Assembly (NCBI RefSeq): GCF_030813355.1
Contig: NZ_JAUSUD010000005.1
Location: 62,001-126,000 of the forward strand
DNA: 64,000 nt
Source of the DNA: Metabacillus malikii
GTDB lineage: Bacteria; Bacillota; Bacilli; Bacillales; Bacillaceae
Direction: 5' to 3'
Positions within the stretch are counted from its first letter, which is position 1. Every line of letters begins with the position of its first letter. Positions 17,671 through 27,143 of this stretch are shown piece after piece. The translations under genes and the position numbers were made by a program. The notes beneath the pieces are model-generated. The model was not told where the DNA came from. It did no database searches and saw only the letters and a list, made by a program, of their open reading frames with translations.

Positions 17671-18438
17671 ATGCAAAATATATTAAGCGTTGAAAAAATC
17701 GAAAAATATTATGGGAATAAGGGCAATATTACAAAAGCGATTGATAATATAAGCTTTAATGTAAATCAGGGCGAGTTTTTAGGAATAATGGGTCCTTCAG
17801 GTAGCGGAAAAACGACTCTCTTAAATTGTATTTCAACGATAGATACTGTAACAACAGGCAAAATTATTATTAATAACAAAGATATTACGGCCCTTAAGTC
17901 AAAAGCTTTGGAAGCATTTAGACGTGATGAATTAGGCTTTATCTTCCAAGACTTTAACCTTCTTGATACATTAACTGCTTACGAAAACATAGCTTTAGCT
18001 TTAACTATACAAAGGAAGAATATAAAAGAAATTGATAAATTGATTAAAGATGTTGCGAGCAAGCTTGACATTACCGAGATACTAAGTAAGTTTCCCTATC
18101 AATTGTCAGGGGGGCAAAAGCAAAGAGTGGCTTGTGCAAGGGCCATCGTTACTGAACCCTCTCTCATTTTAGCCGATGAGCCAACGGGTGCTTTAGATTC
18201 AAAATCCTCAAGATTACTTTTAGGGTCATTTGAAAAGCTTAATAAGGAGTATGATTCAACGATTCTGATGGTTACCCATGACTCCTTTACAGCAAGCTAT
18301 GCGAACCGAATCTTGTTTATAAAAGATGGGCGAATCTTTAATGAACTAGTGCGCGGAAATGATACGAGAAAGGAATTTTTCAATAAAATTATTGAAGTTG
18401 TTTCTTTACTTGGAGGCGATGTTGGCAATGTTCTTTAA
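17671..18438 (+). CDS. ABC transporter ATPase, BceA-like
   Basis: A 255-residue ATPase of the BceA/MacB class that powers removal of antimicrobial peptides from their lipid targets. Walker A GPSGSGKTT (about 38-46), Q-loop FIFQDFNLLDTLTAYENIALAL, signature LSGGQKQR, Walker B LILADEPTGALD and switch His in MVTHDS are all present. The open frame begins at 17656, but GGAGG lies at 17658-17662, which selects ATG 17671. It overlaps the permease gene by 11 bp. Confidence 0.92.
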   Translation: MQNILSVEKIEKYYGNKGNITKAIDNISFNVNQGEFLGIMGPSGSGKTTLLNCISTIDTVTTGKIIINNKDITALKSKALEAFRRDELGFIFQDFNLLDTLTAYENIALALTIQRKNIKEIDKLIKDVASKLDITEILSKFPYQLSGGQKQRVACARAIVTEPSLILADEPTGALDSKSSRLLLGSFEKLNKEYDSTILMVTHDSFTASYANRILFIKDGRIFNELVRGNDTRKEFFNKIIEVVSLLGGDVGNVL

Positions 18439-20437
18439 AATAGCAATCAACAATGTAAAAAGAAGCTTTAGGGACTATTCGATTTATTTCCTTACATTGA
18501 CTCTTGCAGTATGTATATTTTACAGTTTCAATTCGATTGAATCACAAAATGCGATATTAGAATTAAATAAGAATAAGACGTTTATGATGACGATGGATAA
18601 ACTGATTGCTGGAACATCTGTATTCGTATCCTTTGTTCTCGGTGGGCTAATCGTTTATGCGAATAAGTTCTTAATAAAAAGGCGAAAAAAAGAATTAGGC
18701 ATCTATATGACATTAGGAATGTCGAAAGGGAAAATCTCAAAAATTCTAATTCTTGAAACCCTTTTAATAGGTGTACTGTCCCTAATAACGGGAATTGTAC
18801 TCGGAATCATCGCATCACAAGGTCTATCTGTACTTGTAGTCAATATCTTGGCAGAGGATTTGAACAAATATAAGTTTATCATTTCATTAAGCGCAGTCAT
18901 TAAATCAGTTGTCTATTTTGGAATTATCTTTCTGCTCGTGATGATTTTTAATCAGCGTACGATTTCAAAATACAAATTGATTGATATGCTAAATGCAGCA
19001 AAGAAAAATGAAGAAGTAAAGCTGAAGAATTCTTTTGTATCCGTGGTTATTTTTATCGTATCTGTAGGATTATTAGCAGCTTCCTACATTAGGATATTAA
19101 AATCCGGCTTAGGTGCAGAAAATGCTGATTTAATCATCACGGTTCTTATGGGTGCTATCGGAACTCTGTTCTTCTTTTTCAGTCTTTCTAACTTCTTTAT
19201 CCATATTGTACAAAAGAGCAAAAGAATCTATCTAAAAGATATAAATATATTTGTCTTAAGACAAATAAATAACAAGATAAATACGAACTTTCTTTCGATG
19301 ACCTTAATATGTCTAATGCTTTTCTTAACCATTACGCTTATTTTTGCTGCTTTTGATATAAAAGGGTCGATTGACCGAAGTTCAGCGAAAAATAGAGATT
19401 TTGATGCTTCAGCATTTCTCGTTGTTAATAACGAATCCACAGACCCAAAAGTTAACAATATAGAGGAATATGTAAAAGACATAAACTTTACATTTGAAGC
19501 CCATGAAAAACATGTCTTTTATCATGATTACAAACTTAATATTAAGATAGAAGACGTGTTAGCAAAGTATTTAAGCAAGCAGGAGCAAATCGAGTTAGAG
19601 GAGAATTATTTGGATGGTGAAATATCCGCGTTAAAGGTATCGGATTATAATTCAATCTTAAAACTAAAGGGACAAGAGGCTATTAATTTAAATGAAAATG
19701 AAGTTTTAGTTGTATCAAATTACAGTCAAGTGAATAGTGCTTTACCTGAATATATGGAAAATGAAAACACTATCGAGATAGATAACAAAACATACACAAT
19801 CAAAAATGAAACTCCAATCGAAGAGAGTATAAAGAACACAGGAAGTGCAAACTTCTTTTATCTCATCATTCCTGATAGCTTCAATGGAGAACTGCAATTA
19901 GAGTTCACAAGTTTTAACGTGATGTATGATGATAACAATTTTGAGAAATCGGAAGAGAAATTTTCAACCCTATTTACTAAGCTTTCAGAAGACAAATATA
20001 GACACATTAACCCAGCGTTAGTGATTGGAAGCACTAGGGAACAAGAGAAAGATAGAGAAAATGGTATGGCAGCAAGCGTTGTCTTTCTTGGTTTGTTTTT
20101 AGGGCTCATCTTTATCATCTCAAGTGCTGCGGTTATGGCATTGCAACAGCTATCTGATGCAAGTGACAGCTTGGAACGATATAAATCTTTAAGAAGAATC
20201 GGTGTTACTGAAAAATTAATAAACAAAGCGATATTGAGACAAAGCTTAATTTACTTTTTAGTTCCTCTAGGGCTGGCTGTTGTTCATTCAATCGTCGGTA
20301 TGAGAGCAGAAAGTGATAACTTTACATTCCACTACCAAAGTATCATCATAAGTTCTTTAGTTCTTTTCATCATATATGGTGCCTATTTTTATGCAACGTA
20401 TGTCGGTGTTAAGAATATTATTAGAAATAACAATTAA
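18428..20437 (+). CDS. ABC transporter permease, BceB-like (FtsX domains, large extracellular loop)
   Basis: A 669-residue permease with the BceB layout: about ten transmembrane helices in a 1+3/+2+3 pattern, two FtsX-type regions, and a large extracellular domain of about 200 residues (approximately 330-545) between helices 7 and 8 that is thought to bind the peptide. GGAGG at 18412-18416 favours the ATG at 18428 (11-nt spacing) over the ATG at 18419 (2 nt). With the ATPase it forms both transporter and sensor input for the BceS-like kinase. Substrates may include bacitracin-like or lantibiotic peptides, but the sequence does not say which. Confidence 0.9.
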   Translation: MFFKIAINNVKRSFRDYSIYFLTLTLAVCIFYSFNSIESQNAILELNKNKTFMMTMDKLIAGTSVFVSFVLGGLIVYANKFLIKRRKKELGIYMTLGMSKGKISKILILETLLIGVLSLITGIVLGIIASQGLSVLVVNILAEDLNKYKFIISLSAVIKSVVYFGIIFLLVMIFNQRTISKYKLIDMLNAAKKNEEVKLKNSFVSVVIFIVSVGLLAASYIRILKSGLGAENADLIITVLMGAIGTLFFFFSLSNFFIHIVQKSKRIYLKDINIFVLRQINNKINTNFLSMTLICLMLFLTITLIFAAFDIKGSIDRSSAKNRDFDASAFLVVNNESTDPKVNNIEEYVKDINFTFEAHEKHVFYHDYKLNIKIEDVLAKYLSKQEQIELEENYLDGEISALKVSDYNSILKLKGQEAINLNENEVLVVSNYSQVNSALPEYMENENTIEIDNKTYTIKNETPIEESIKNTGSANFFYLIIPDSFNGELQLEFTSFNVMYDDNNFEKSEEKFSTLFTKLSEDKYRHINPALVIGSTREQEKDRENGMAASVVFLGLFLGLIFIISSAAVMALQQLSDASDSLERYKSLRRIGVTEKLINKAILRQSLIYFLVPLGLAVVHSIVGMRAESDNFTFHYQSIIISSLVLFIIYGAYFYATYVGVKNIIRNNN

Positions 20438-20455
20438 ATAGGTGAATATCTAAAG

Positions 20456-20490
20456 ATGCTTGGTGTGATGCAACCAGGCATTTTATTTTT
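20456..20490 (+). terminator. terminator after BceAB-like genes
   Basis: ATGCTTGGT and ACCAGGCAT pair over 9 bp (one G-U) around an 8-nt loop, followed by a T-rich run. Confidence 0.7.
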
Positions 20491-20539
20491 CTTTAAGGCT
20501 TTTCTAAAAGATTGTGGTTTTTTGCACTAATTTTTTTTT

Positions 20540-20872
20540 AAGGGTTTGTTGGAGCAAAAGTGCGAGACTCTTTCGGGATGCGTGGGAGAGCTGAGACGTG
20601 AGCAGGCGCTTACGCTGAGGAGTACGAAAAGCGTAGGCGGCTTGCCCATCGACGTACAAACTGGAGGGGCATCGACTAAAGATTTAGGAATCACGATGAG
20701 CCGAATGGCGAATCGATGATGACTTATCGTAGGGAGGTGACCTGAAGTTTGCTTGTTCGTGCCGCAAGGAGCTATGAGGCTCAGCGCCCACCCTGCTATT
20801 GCTGAGTACTGTAGCGGAAACAAACCCTAAACGACAACTCAGTTAAAAGCAACAATGTTTACGAAAACAGCC
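20540..20872. repeat. GC-rich interspersed repeat remnant
   Basis: This stretch is far richer in G+C than its surroundings, has no usable reading frame and begins with GGAGCAAAAGTGCGAGACTC. Its layout (short inverted segments such as GGAGCTATGAGGCTC and a GTAGCGGAAAC near the end) recalls the large interspersed repeat seen in many Bacillus genomes. Its last 24 bases (20849-20872) recur exactly at 50360-50383. The assignment rests on memory of such elements and on this second copy. Confidence 0.5.
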
Positions 20873-20907
20873 TTCTTTAAAAAATCTAGACATTAGCTTA
20901 GATTATA

Positions 20908-21000
20908 ATGGGGAGTTCGGGATTAGGGAAATCAACGTTGCTTTCGCAAAAAATAACGACAAGGTAGTAGCGGAGATTGATTTAGTTTACACTAGATGAG
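20908..21000 (+). pseudogene. remnant of a P-loop kinase gene
   Basis: ATG at 20908 starts MGSSGLGKSTLLSQKITTR, a complete Walker A motif, and then meets a stop at 20965. A frame change leads directly into VAEIDLVYTR and another stop. G-S-S-G-x-G-K-S-T followed within 25 residues by an EIDLVY-like segment is the start of small adenylate-kinase-like or topology-modulation (FlaR-type) proteins. Only this N-terminal scrap remains. Confidence 0.5.
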
Positions 21001-21054
21001 GTACATGTCCACTAAGGGATAAGTATGAATATTAATATAACAGGGAGCTAAATA

Positions 21055-21555
21055 ATGGATAATAACGATATACTAATCCGATTAAGATATGCATTGGAAA
21101 TAAAAAATAAAGAAATGGCAGAAATATTTAAACTTGGTGACGTCGAAGTATCAGTGCCAGATGTGGTCAAGATACTTACGAAGACATACGATGATGAGGA
21201 ATATGAGAATGAGGATCAAATCAAGTGTACGCACAGCATGTTAGACTCATTTTTAAATGGCTTGATTATTTACAAAAGAGGCAGACAGGATCCGAAACCA
21301 GGACAGCCTAGCTCTCCAGAACCAGCTTTAAAGACAAGTGGAAACGTGAATAATCTCCTTTTAAAGAAAGTGAAAATCGCACTCGCTCTAACAACGGAAG
21401 ATATACTGGATATTTTTGCATATGCAGGTTTACGGGTAACAAAAGGAGAGCTTGGTGCTTTATTACGAAAAGAAGGACATAAAAATTACAAAGAATGTGG
21501 AGATAATTTCGCTCGAAACTTTTTAAAAGGGTTAGCGGTCAAATACAGGGGCTAG
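21055..21555 (+). CDS. DUF1456 family protein (YehS-like)
   Basis: A 166-residue soluble protein made of two related halves, each about 60 residues, of the DUF1456 type: NNDILIRLRYALEIKNKEMAEIFKL in the first, and NNLLLKKVKIALALTTEDILDIF in the second, each followed by a (V/T)xxxLxxxLRKExHxxY-like segment. The family is widespread and has no established function; the repeats suggest dimer-like internal symmetry. GGGAGC precedes the ATG. It is followed at 22 bp by the metalloprotease gene on the same strand, so the two are probably co-transcribed. Confidence 0.85.
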   Translation: MDNNDILIRLRYALEIKNKEMAEIFKLGDVEVSVPDVVKILTKTYDDEEYENEDQIKCTHSMLDSFLNGLIIYKRGRQDPKPGQPSSPEPALKTSGNVNNLLLKKVKIALALTTEDILDIFAYAGLRVTKGELGALLRKEGHKNYKECGDNFARNFLKGLAVKYRG

Positions 21556-21577
21556 TAATAGTCTGCGGGTGAGGAAT

Positions 21578-22285
21578 ATGGAGCATACATATTTAGGAGA
21601 GACATTACAGTTTGATGTAATCTACAAAAATCGAACGTCAATCGGCATTCGGATCGATAGCTATGGAATTGTTGAAGTACAGGCGCCGAAGGATACATCA
21701 AATGAAAGGATTTTTCTTGCATTAGAGGATAAATGGGAGCTCATTCAGCAAAGAGTGAAAGAAACAAAGGATAGGTTGAACGGACCACAGGTAAAGATTT
21801 ATGAGAATGAGGAAAACTTTCTTTATTTAGGTAACACCTATCCGATTAAAATTATCCAAGATTCTAAAATCAATCAAGACTATGTTTTGTTTGAAGGTGA
21901 AAGGCTTCATGTGTATGTGAAGCAACTCGATAATGACAAAATAAAACAAGCATTACTACGATTTTATTACCAGCAAACGAAGACCCTAGTAGAGAAGAGG
22001 ATACGAGTCTATCAAAGCAACTTTAAAACAAAACCGCGCTCTATTCGTATTATTGATAGTAAATCGAAATGGGGAACTTGTGACTCGAAGTTACAGTTAA
22101 CATTCAATTGGAGGTTGGCAATGGCACCGCATGATGTCATTGATTATGTAGTTGTACACGAGATGTGTCACATGGTTCATCTCAATCATGATCGTTCTTT
22201 TTGGCGTCTAGTTGGGAAAATCATGCCTGACTATAAGGAAAAAGAAAGCTGGTTGGCTTATTCAAACTGGAAGATGACAGTTTAG
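21578..22285 (+). CDS. YgjP/SprT-like zinc metallopeptidase (DUF45)
   Basis: A 235-residue cytoplasmic protein of the M48-related YgjP family. The C-terminal half carries the zinc motif VVHEMCHMVHLNHDRSFW, with HExxH and the downstream histidine, preceded by the family segment IIDSKSKWGTCDSKLQLTFNWRLAMAP. The N-terminal 90 residues are the beta-rich DUF45 part. Family members often stand next to restriction genes; here the neighbour is DUF1456. GTG at 21569 and ATG at 21578 are both possible starts; ATG is preferred because of GGTGA five bases before it, but the spacing is not decisive. The substrate is unknown. Confidence 0.88.
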   Translation: MEHTYLGETLQFDVIYKNRTSIGIRIDSYGIVEVQAPKDTSNERIFLALEDKWELIQQRVKETKDRLNGPQVKIYENEENFLYLGNTYPIKIIQDSKINQDYVLFEGERLHVYVKQLDNDKIKQALLRFYYQQTKTLVEKRIRVYQSNFKTKPRSIRIIDSKSKWGTCDSKLQLTFNWRLAMAPHDVIDYVVVHEMCHMVHLNHDRSFWRLVGKIMPDYKEKESWLAYSNWKMTV

Positions 22286-22290
22286 AAGTA

Positions 22291-22320
22291 GAACACTATC
22301 TATTCAAGGTAGTGTTCTTT
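22291..22320 (+). terminator. terminator after metallopeptidase gene
   Basis: GAACACTA and TAGTGTTC pair perfectly over 8 bp, followed by TTT and AT-rich sequence, 6 bp after the stop codon. Confidence 0.75.
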
Positions 22321-22600
22321 CATATTTCTTATGTATTCTATGTTCCTTATCGCATTATCATAATCATGACTTATGTATGATTATAATTTTGTTATAATTT
22401 GGTAAAATATACTTGTGATAGAGTGTTAAGCAAAGAAATATAAATTGCCTCCATTTGAACTCATTACTAATAGCTGGGGAAGAATGTTAAAGTGCTAAAA
22501 GAGATTTACTAGTCTGAGGTACATAAAGTCTAAAGAAAGAACATGACATTAATGATGTAAACACTCTTTTAGACTTTAAGAAAAAAGGAGCTGAAAAAGT
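22321..22600. other. intergenic region before small membrane gene
   Basis: AT-rich, without an ORF. A TAAATTGCC/TACTTGTGATAG stretch near 22410 could hold a promoter; TTTAGACTTTA-type repeats at 22525 and 22567 flank the leader of the next gene. Nothing else recognised. Confidence 0.3.
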
Positions 22601-22882
22601 TTGAAATTACTTAAAAAGGTATTTACAGGTTTTGTTACTTTTAGTCTTCTTTATGCAGCAATCGTAATGTTTGCGCCATGGTTCTTATATTTGCTGAATA
22701 TAACAATAAATATAAAAATGCATCTTTTCTCAGTTGACCTTGGTGAAATTTTCACGAATTCAAATGAGATGTATGGAATTGTAACGCATCACGGAATATT
22801 GCTAGCTGGTCTAATCGGTGTGTTATTAACTATCTCATTTCATTATCTGTCTAAAATCAGAACTCACTATTCACCGTTCTAA
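22601..22882 (+). CDS. small membrane protein of unknown function
   Basis: A 93-residue protein with a TTG start set by AAAGGAG nine to ten bases upstream. Two transmembrane helices are visible, residues 9-31 (FTGFVTFSLLYAAIVMFAPW) and 65-83 (GILLAGLIGVLLTISF), joined by a loop of about 35 residues. No motif is recognised. A terminator hairpin overlaps its stop codon. It is transcribed alone. Confidence 0.6.
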   Translation: MKLLKKVFTGFVTFSLLYAAIVMFAPWFLYLLNITINIKMHLFSVDLGEIFTNSNEMYGIVTHHGILLAGLIGVLLTISFHYLSKIRTHYSPF

Positions 22883-22899
22883 AGGAGCGGTGTTTTTTT
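22872..22899 (+). terminator. terminator overlapping end of small membrane gene
   Basis: CACCGTTC and GAGCGGTG pair (one G-U), followed by seven T. The stop codon lies in the loop. Confidence 0.75.
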
Positions 22900-23266
22900 A
22901 TTTCACTTCGAGATTTAAAGCGAAACTAAATAGGCGTACATTAATAGTTAGTATCTCCTCATATCGCCAATTTTCCAAATAATTTCTTGTTAGTAAAAAA
23001 TAATTGATTTTTAGCCTTTCTATGATTACACTCAATTCGATAGCTTTCACTAATAATCTACATTTTTCGCTATATTCTATTTGTATTCATAGAATACTTA
23101 CCAATTATTTAATCGATTAAATAGACTAAAAGTGAGACAATTTGCTATTTATATAGTGTATAATTAGTCTTTTGTTTCAATGAAAAATGTAATGATAAGG
23201 TGATTCTGTATTTCACTCTGATACAGGGCAGTTGGGCATCATAATTCTTATTTATAGGAGGCTTCC
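22900..23266. other. intergenic region upstream of potA
   Basis: AT-rich with no ORF. TATAGTGTATAATTAG near 23153-23168 contains a TATAAT that could be the -10 of the pot operon. Many Bacillus pot operons begin with an XRE-type repressor gene; none is here. Confidence 0.35.
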
Positions 23267-24364
23267 ATGACAAACGATATTATTATCCGATTTGATAATG
23301 TAACCAAATTATATAACAGTAACACAAAAGTTTTACAGGATGTGAGCTTTGAACTTGAACGCGGTAAGTTTTACACATTACTTGGTCCTTCAGGTTGTGG
23401 GAAAACGACGATTTTACGTATTATTGCAGGCTTTGAAAAACCGTCAACAGGGGATGTCTTCATAAATGGGACATGTGTAAATGATGTACCAGCAAATGAG
23501 CGTCAAGTTAATACTGTGTTTCAGGACTATGCGCTATTCCCACACTTAAACGTATTTGAGAACGTGGCATTTGGCTTACGTATTAAAAAAGTAAAAGAGC
23601 AAGAAATTAAAGAGCGAGTAGCAGAAGCGCTAAAGTTCGTAAATTTATCTGGCTATGAAAATCGTGAAATTACCGAAATGTCGGGTGGGCAACGACAACG
23701 TGTTGCGATTGCGCGTGCTATCGTGAATGACCCTGAAGTTATTTTACTAGATGAGCCGTTATCAGCACTTGATTTAAAGCTGCGTACAGAAATGCAATAT
23801 GAGTTACGCGAGCTTCAGCAACGACTTGGCAAAACATTTATTTTTGTTACCCATGACCAAGAGGAAGCGTTAGCGATGAGTGATGAAATTTTCGTCTTAA
23901 ACGAAGGAATCATTCAGCAATCTGGTACACCAGTTGATATTTATGATGAACCAATTAACCGCTTTGTAGCGGACTTCATTGGGGAGTCAAACATCGTTAG
24001 CGGGGTCATGATTGAGGATTATCGAGTGAAGTTTGCCGGTAAAGAATTTGATTGTGTCGACGGTGGCATGAAGCCAAATGAAAAAATTGATGTTGTTATT
24101 CGACCAGAAGATTTACACATTACATCGCCAGAAGTAGGTAAAATCGTTGTACGTGTCGATACACAGTTATTCCGCGGGGTCCATTATGAGTTGTCAACGT
24201 ATGATAAAGACGGAAATGAGTGGCTTGTCCATTCACTGAAACAGGCTGAAGTAGGTGCACAAGTAGGTCTTGATTTCGATCCAGAGGCTATTCATATTAT
24301 GCGTCTAAATGAAACAGAAGAAGAATTTGACGCACGTATAGAGGCTTATACAAATGAAGTTTAA
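23267..24364 (+). CDS. potA: spermidine/putrescine ABC transporter ATPase PotA
   Basis: A 365-residue ATPase that energises polyamine import. Walker [10 protein letters not shown], signature MSGGQRQR, Walker [13 protein letters not shown] and the switch His (FVTHDQEEA) are complete. Residues 240-340 form the regulatory TOBE domain ([11 protein letters not shown]). GGAGG precedes the ATG. It overlaps potB by 11 bp, and the four genes potA-potD form one operon closed by a terminator at 27066. Confidence 0.93.
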   Translation: MTNDIIIRFDNVTKLYNSNTKVLQDVSFELERGKFYTLLGPSGCGKTTILRIIAGFEKPSTGDVFINGTCVNDVPANERQVNTVFQDYALFPHLNVFENVAFGLRIKKVKEQEIKERVAEALKFVNLSGYENREITEMSGGQRQRVAIARAIVNDPEVILLDEPLSALDLKLRTEMQYELRELQQRLGKTFIFVTHDQEEALAMSDEIFVLNEGIIQQSGTPVDIYDEPINRFVADFIGESNIVSGVMIEDYRVKFAGKEFDCVDGGMKPNEKIDVVIRPEDLHITSPEVGKIVVRVDTQLFRGVHYELSTYDKDGNEWLVHSLKQAEVGAQVGLDFDPEAIHIMRLNETEEEFDARIEAYTNEV

Positions 24365-25187
24365 GGCAAAACCAGCGTTTTTTCCATATTTACTGTGGAT
24401 TACGCTCTTCGTTATCGCACCGATTGGGCTTATATTGTATTATTCATTGCTCGATATAAACGGAGATTTTACGCTAGTTAACTATAAGAACTTCTTTACA
24501 TCAGCCTATTTAACAATGACACTAACCAGCTTTTGGTATGCATTACTCATTACGTTTTTTACATTATTAATAGCTTATCCGACGGCATACCTATTAACAA
24601 AAACGAAGCATAAGCATTTATGGCTCATGCTCATTATTATTCCTTCGTGGATTAATTTATTATTAAAAACATATGCATTTATTGGGATTTTTGGTTTATA
24701 CGGACCTGTCAATGCAATCATGGAAATATTGGGCTTTGACCCGACACAAATTTTGTTCACTGACTTTAGTTTTGTGTTCGTTGCAGTCTATATTTTTATA
24801 CCATTTATGATTATTCCAATCTTTAACGCATTAGATAAAATGAATCCGTCATTAATCTATGCGGCTCGCGATTTAGGTGCTTCACCACTTACAACGTTTA
24901 GACGCGTTATTTTCCCTTTAACGATAGAAGGTGTTAAATCTGGGATTCAGGTCACATTTATCCCTGCTCTTTCACTCTTCATGATTACGCGTTTAATTGC
25001 TGGTAATAAAGTAATTACACTCGGTACAGCAATCGAGCAGCAATTTTTAGTTGCCCAAAATTGGGGAATGGGATCAACGATTGCAGTGTTCCTCATTTTG
25101 ATCATGTTTGTCATCATGGCATTTACGCGTAAAAAGAAGAAAGGAGGACGAGCAAAAAATGCGAACAAAGCTAACACCTCTAGCTAA
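24354..25187 (+). CDS. potB: spermidine/putrescine ABC transporter permease PotB
   Basis: A 277-residue inner-membrane permease with six predicted helices. The cytoplasmic EAA loop that docks to PotA is visible as [22 protein letters not shown]. The first helix and the following [10 protein letters not shown] segment are typical of PotB. Overlapping starts and stops with both neighbours point to tight translational coupling. Confidence 0.92.
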   Translation: MKFKAKPAFFPYLLWITLFVIAPIGLILYYSLLDINGDFTLVNYKNFFTSAYLTMTLTSFWYALLITFFTLLIAYPTAYLLTKTKHKHLWLMLIIIPSWINLLLKTYAFIGIFGLYGPVNAIMEILGFDPTQILFTDFSFVFVAVYIFIPFMIIPIFNALDKMNPSLIYAARDLGASPLTTFRRVIFPLTIEGVKSGIQVTFIPALSLFMITRLIAGNKVITLGTAIEQQFLVAQNWGMGSTIAVFLILIMFVIMAFTRKKKKGGRAKNANKANTSS

Positions 25188-25959
25188 AGTATATTTAGCA
25201 ATCGTGTTTGTTATTTTATATGCACCGATCTTCTATTTGATCTTTTATTCATTTAATAGCGGCGGTTCGATGAGTTCATTTGAAGGCTTTACATTGGAAC
25301 ATTACCAAGCCGTATTTGATGATAATCGCTTACTCGTTATTTTAATAAATACCGTGATTGTCGCCTTGCTGTCTGCACTAATCGCTACAATTATCGGAAC
25401 ACTTGGCGCAATTGGGATCGTTTCAATAAGAGACGGGAAATTACGTAACATTGTCTTATCATTAAATAACATTTTAATTGTTAGTCCAGATGTCGTGATT
25501 GGAGCAAGCTTTTTAATTTTGTTCACAATCATAGGTGTGAAGCTAGGCTTTGCGTCTGTATTAATATCACACATTGCGTTTAGTATTCCGATTGTTGTCA
25601 TCATGGTATTGCCAAAAATGTTGGAAATGAATACGAACTTAATTGATGCAGCGCTAGATCTAGGGGCTAATCGTCGTGATGTATTAACACGTGTAATCAT
25701 TCCTTATATTAAGCCTGGAATTTTAGCTGGCTTTTTTATGGCAATCACTTATTCATTAGATGATTTTGCTGTTACATTCTTTGTAACTGGTAATGGTTTT
25801 AGCACGTTATCAGTTGAAATCTATTCAATGGCACGTGCAGGTATTTCGTTAACCGTTAATGCTATCTCAGGGCTAGTATTTATCGTTACGGTCGGAATTG
25901 TCGTTATGTATTACTTTATTACGATGCGTTCGAAAAAGACGGAGGGCTCTGCGCAATGA
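25159..25959 (+). CDS. potC: spermidine/putrescine ABC transporter permease PotC
   Basis: A 266-residue permease, the second half of the membrane channel. Six helices; EAA loop AALDLGANRRDVLTRVIIPYI. The frame is open from 25108, but AAAGGAGG at about 25139-25146 selects the ATG at 25159, giving [17 protein letters not shown] and a 29-bp overlap with potB. It overlaps potD by 4 bp. Confidence 0.92.
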   Translation: MRTKLTPLAKVYLAIVFVILYAPIFYLIFYSFNSGGSMSSFEGFTLEHYQAVFDDNRLLVILINTVIVALLSALIATIIGTLGAIGIVSIRDGKLRNIVLSLNNILIVSPDVVIGASFLILFTIIGVKLGFASVLISHIAFSIPIVVIMVLPKMLEMNTNLIDAALDLGANRRDVLTRVIIPYIKPGILAGFFMAITYSLDDFAVTFFVTGNGFSTLSVEIYSMARAGISLTVNAISGLVFIVTVGIVVMYYFITMRSKKTEGSAQ

Positions 25960-27032
25960 AATCATTAATTCATATTATGTTAGCTATCGTTTTAGCATGT
26001 GGTCTACTTGCCTTTGTAGCTTCAAAGCTTGAGGCAACAGGCTCAGCTGGTGGTGAGGATACATTAGTTGTATACAACTGGGGAGAATATATTGACCCTT
26101 CACTACTAAAGCAATTTGAAGAGGAGACAGGTATAGCTGTTATTTATGAAACGTACGATTCAAATGAAGCGATGTTAACGAAGATTAGGCAAGGTGGCTC
26201 AACCTATGATGTTGCGGTCCCATCAGAATATACAATTGAAACGATGATTAAGGAAGATTTGCTTATTGAAGTTGATCATTCAAAGCTTAAAAACCTTAAA
26301 AATATAGATCCTTACTTTTTAGATTTACCTTTTGACCCAAAAAACAAATATTCCGTTCCATACTTTTGGGGAACGGTTGGTATCGTATATAATCCGAAAG
26401 AACTCCCAAAGCATCTTACGTTTGATTCATGGGATGATTTATGGGACCCTGCATTAAAAGATAAGGTGTTTTTAGTTGATGGTGCTCGTGAAGTGATCGG
26501 CATGGGCCTAAACAGTTTAGGTTATTCGTTAAATTCACGTGATGAGAATGAATTGCGTGAAGCATTAGAAAAGTTGAAGAAACTAAACGGCAATGTTAAA
26601 GCGATTATTGGGGATGAAATTACACCATTAATGGTTAATAATGAAGCAACAGTAGCGGTAACTTTCTCTGGCCAAGCGGCAGACATGATGTCTGAGAACG
26701 AGGATTTAGATTTTGCTGTCCCAGCAGAAGGTTCTAACTTGTGGTTCGACAATATGGTAATCCCCAAAACTTCATCAAATGTGGAAGGTGCCCATCAATT
26801 TATTAATTTTATGCTAGATGCAAAAGTCGCAGCACAAAATACAGATTATGTAGGATATGCAATACCTAATCAAGCAGCATGGGAATTATTAGATGAGGAA
26901 GTGGTAAAAGATGAACGCTTTTACCCAAGTGAGGAAAGTCGCACTAACTTAGAGGTTTATGAAAATTTAGGTCTTGAGCTACTAGGTAAATATAATGAAG
27001 ATTTCTTAGAATTTAAGATGTCATTAAATTAA
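25956..27032 (+). CDS. potD: spermidine/putrescine-binding protein PotD
   Basis: A 358-residue extracytoplasmic solute-binding protein. An N-terminal hydrophobic segment (residues 4-24) exports and perhaps anchors it; VLAC could be a weak lipobox, although Leu at -2 is unusual. The mature part starts LVVYNWGEYIDPSLLKQFEEE, the family signature, and GGSTYDVAVPSEYTIE and the late WFDNMVIPKTS segment complete the polyamine site. It delivers polyamine to PotB/PotC. Confidence 0.92.
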   Translation: MKSLIHIMLAIVLACGLLAFVASKLEATGSAGGEDTLVVYNWGEYIDPSLLKQFEEETGIAVIYETYDSNEAMLTKIRQGGSTYDVAVPSEYTIETMIKEDLLIEVDHSKLKNLKNIDPYFLDLPFDPKNKYSVPYFWGTVGIVYNPKELPKHLTFDSWDDLWDPALKDKVFLVDGAREVIGMGLNSLGYSLNSRDENELREALEKLKKLNGNVKAIIGDEITPLMVNNEATVAVTFSGQAADMMSENEDLDFAVPAEGSNLWFDNMVIPKTSSNVEGAHQFINFMLDAKVAAQNTDYVGYAIPNQAAWELLDEEVVKDERFYPSEESRTNLEVYENLGLELLGKYNEDFLEFKMSLN

Positions 27033-27065
27033 TATGTAGAAATGATATTTTTAGATAAAAAATCT

Positions 27066-27112
27066 GGCCCCGGATATAAGGAGTAATTCCTTAAGTACCG
27101 GGGCCTTTTTCG
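27066..27112. terminator. strong terminator after pot operon
   Basis: GGCCCCGG and CCGGGGCC pair, with an inner AAGGA/TCCTT stem, followed by TTTTT. On the other strand it may also serve the convergent MFS gene. Confidence 0.9.
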
Positions 27113-27143
27113 TATTATAGTCACTCATATCATGCTTAGAGTA

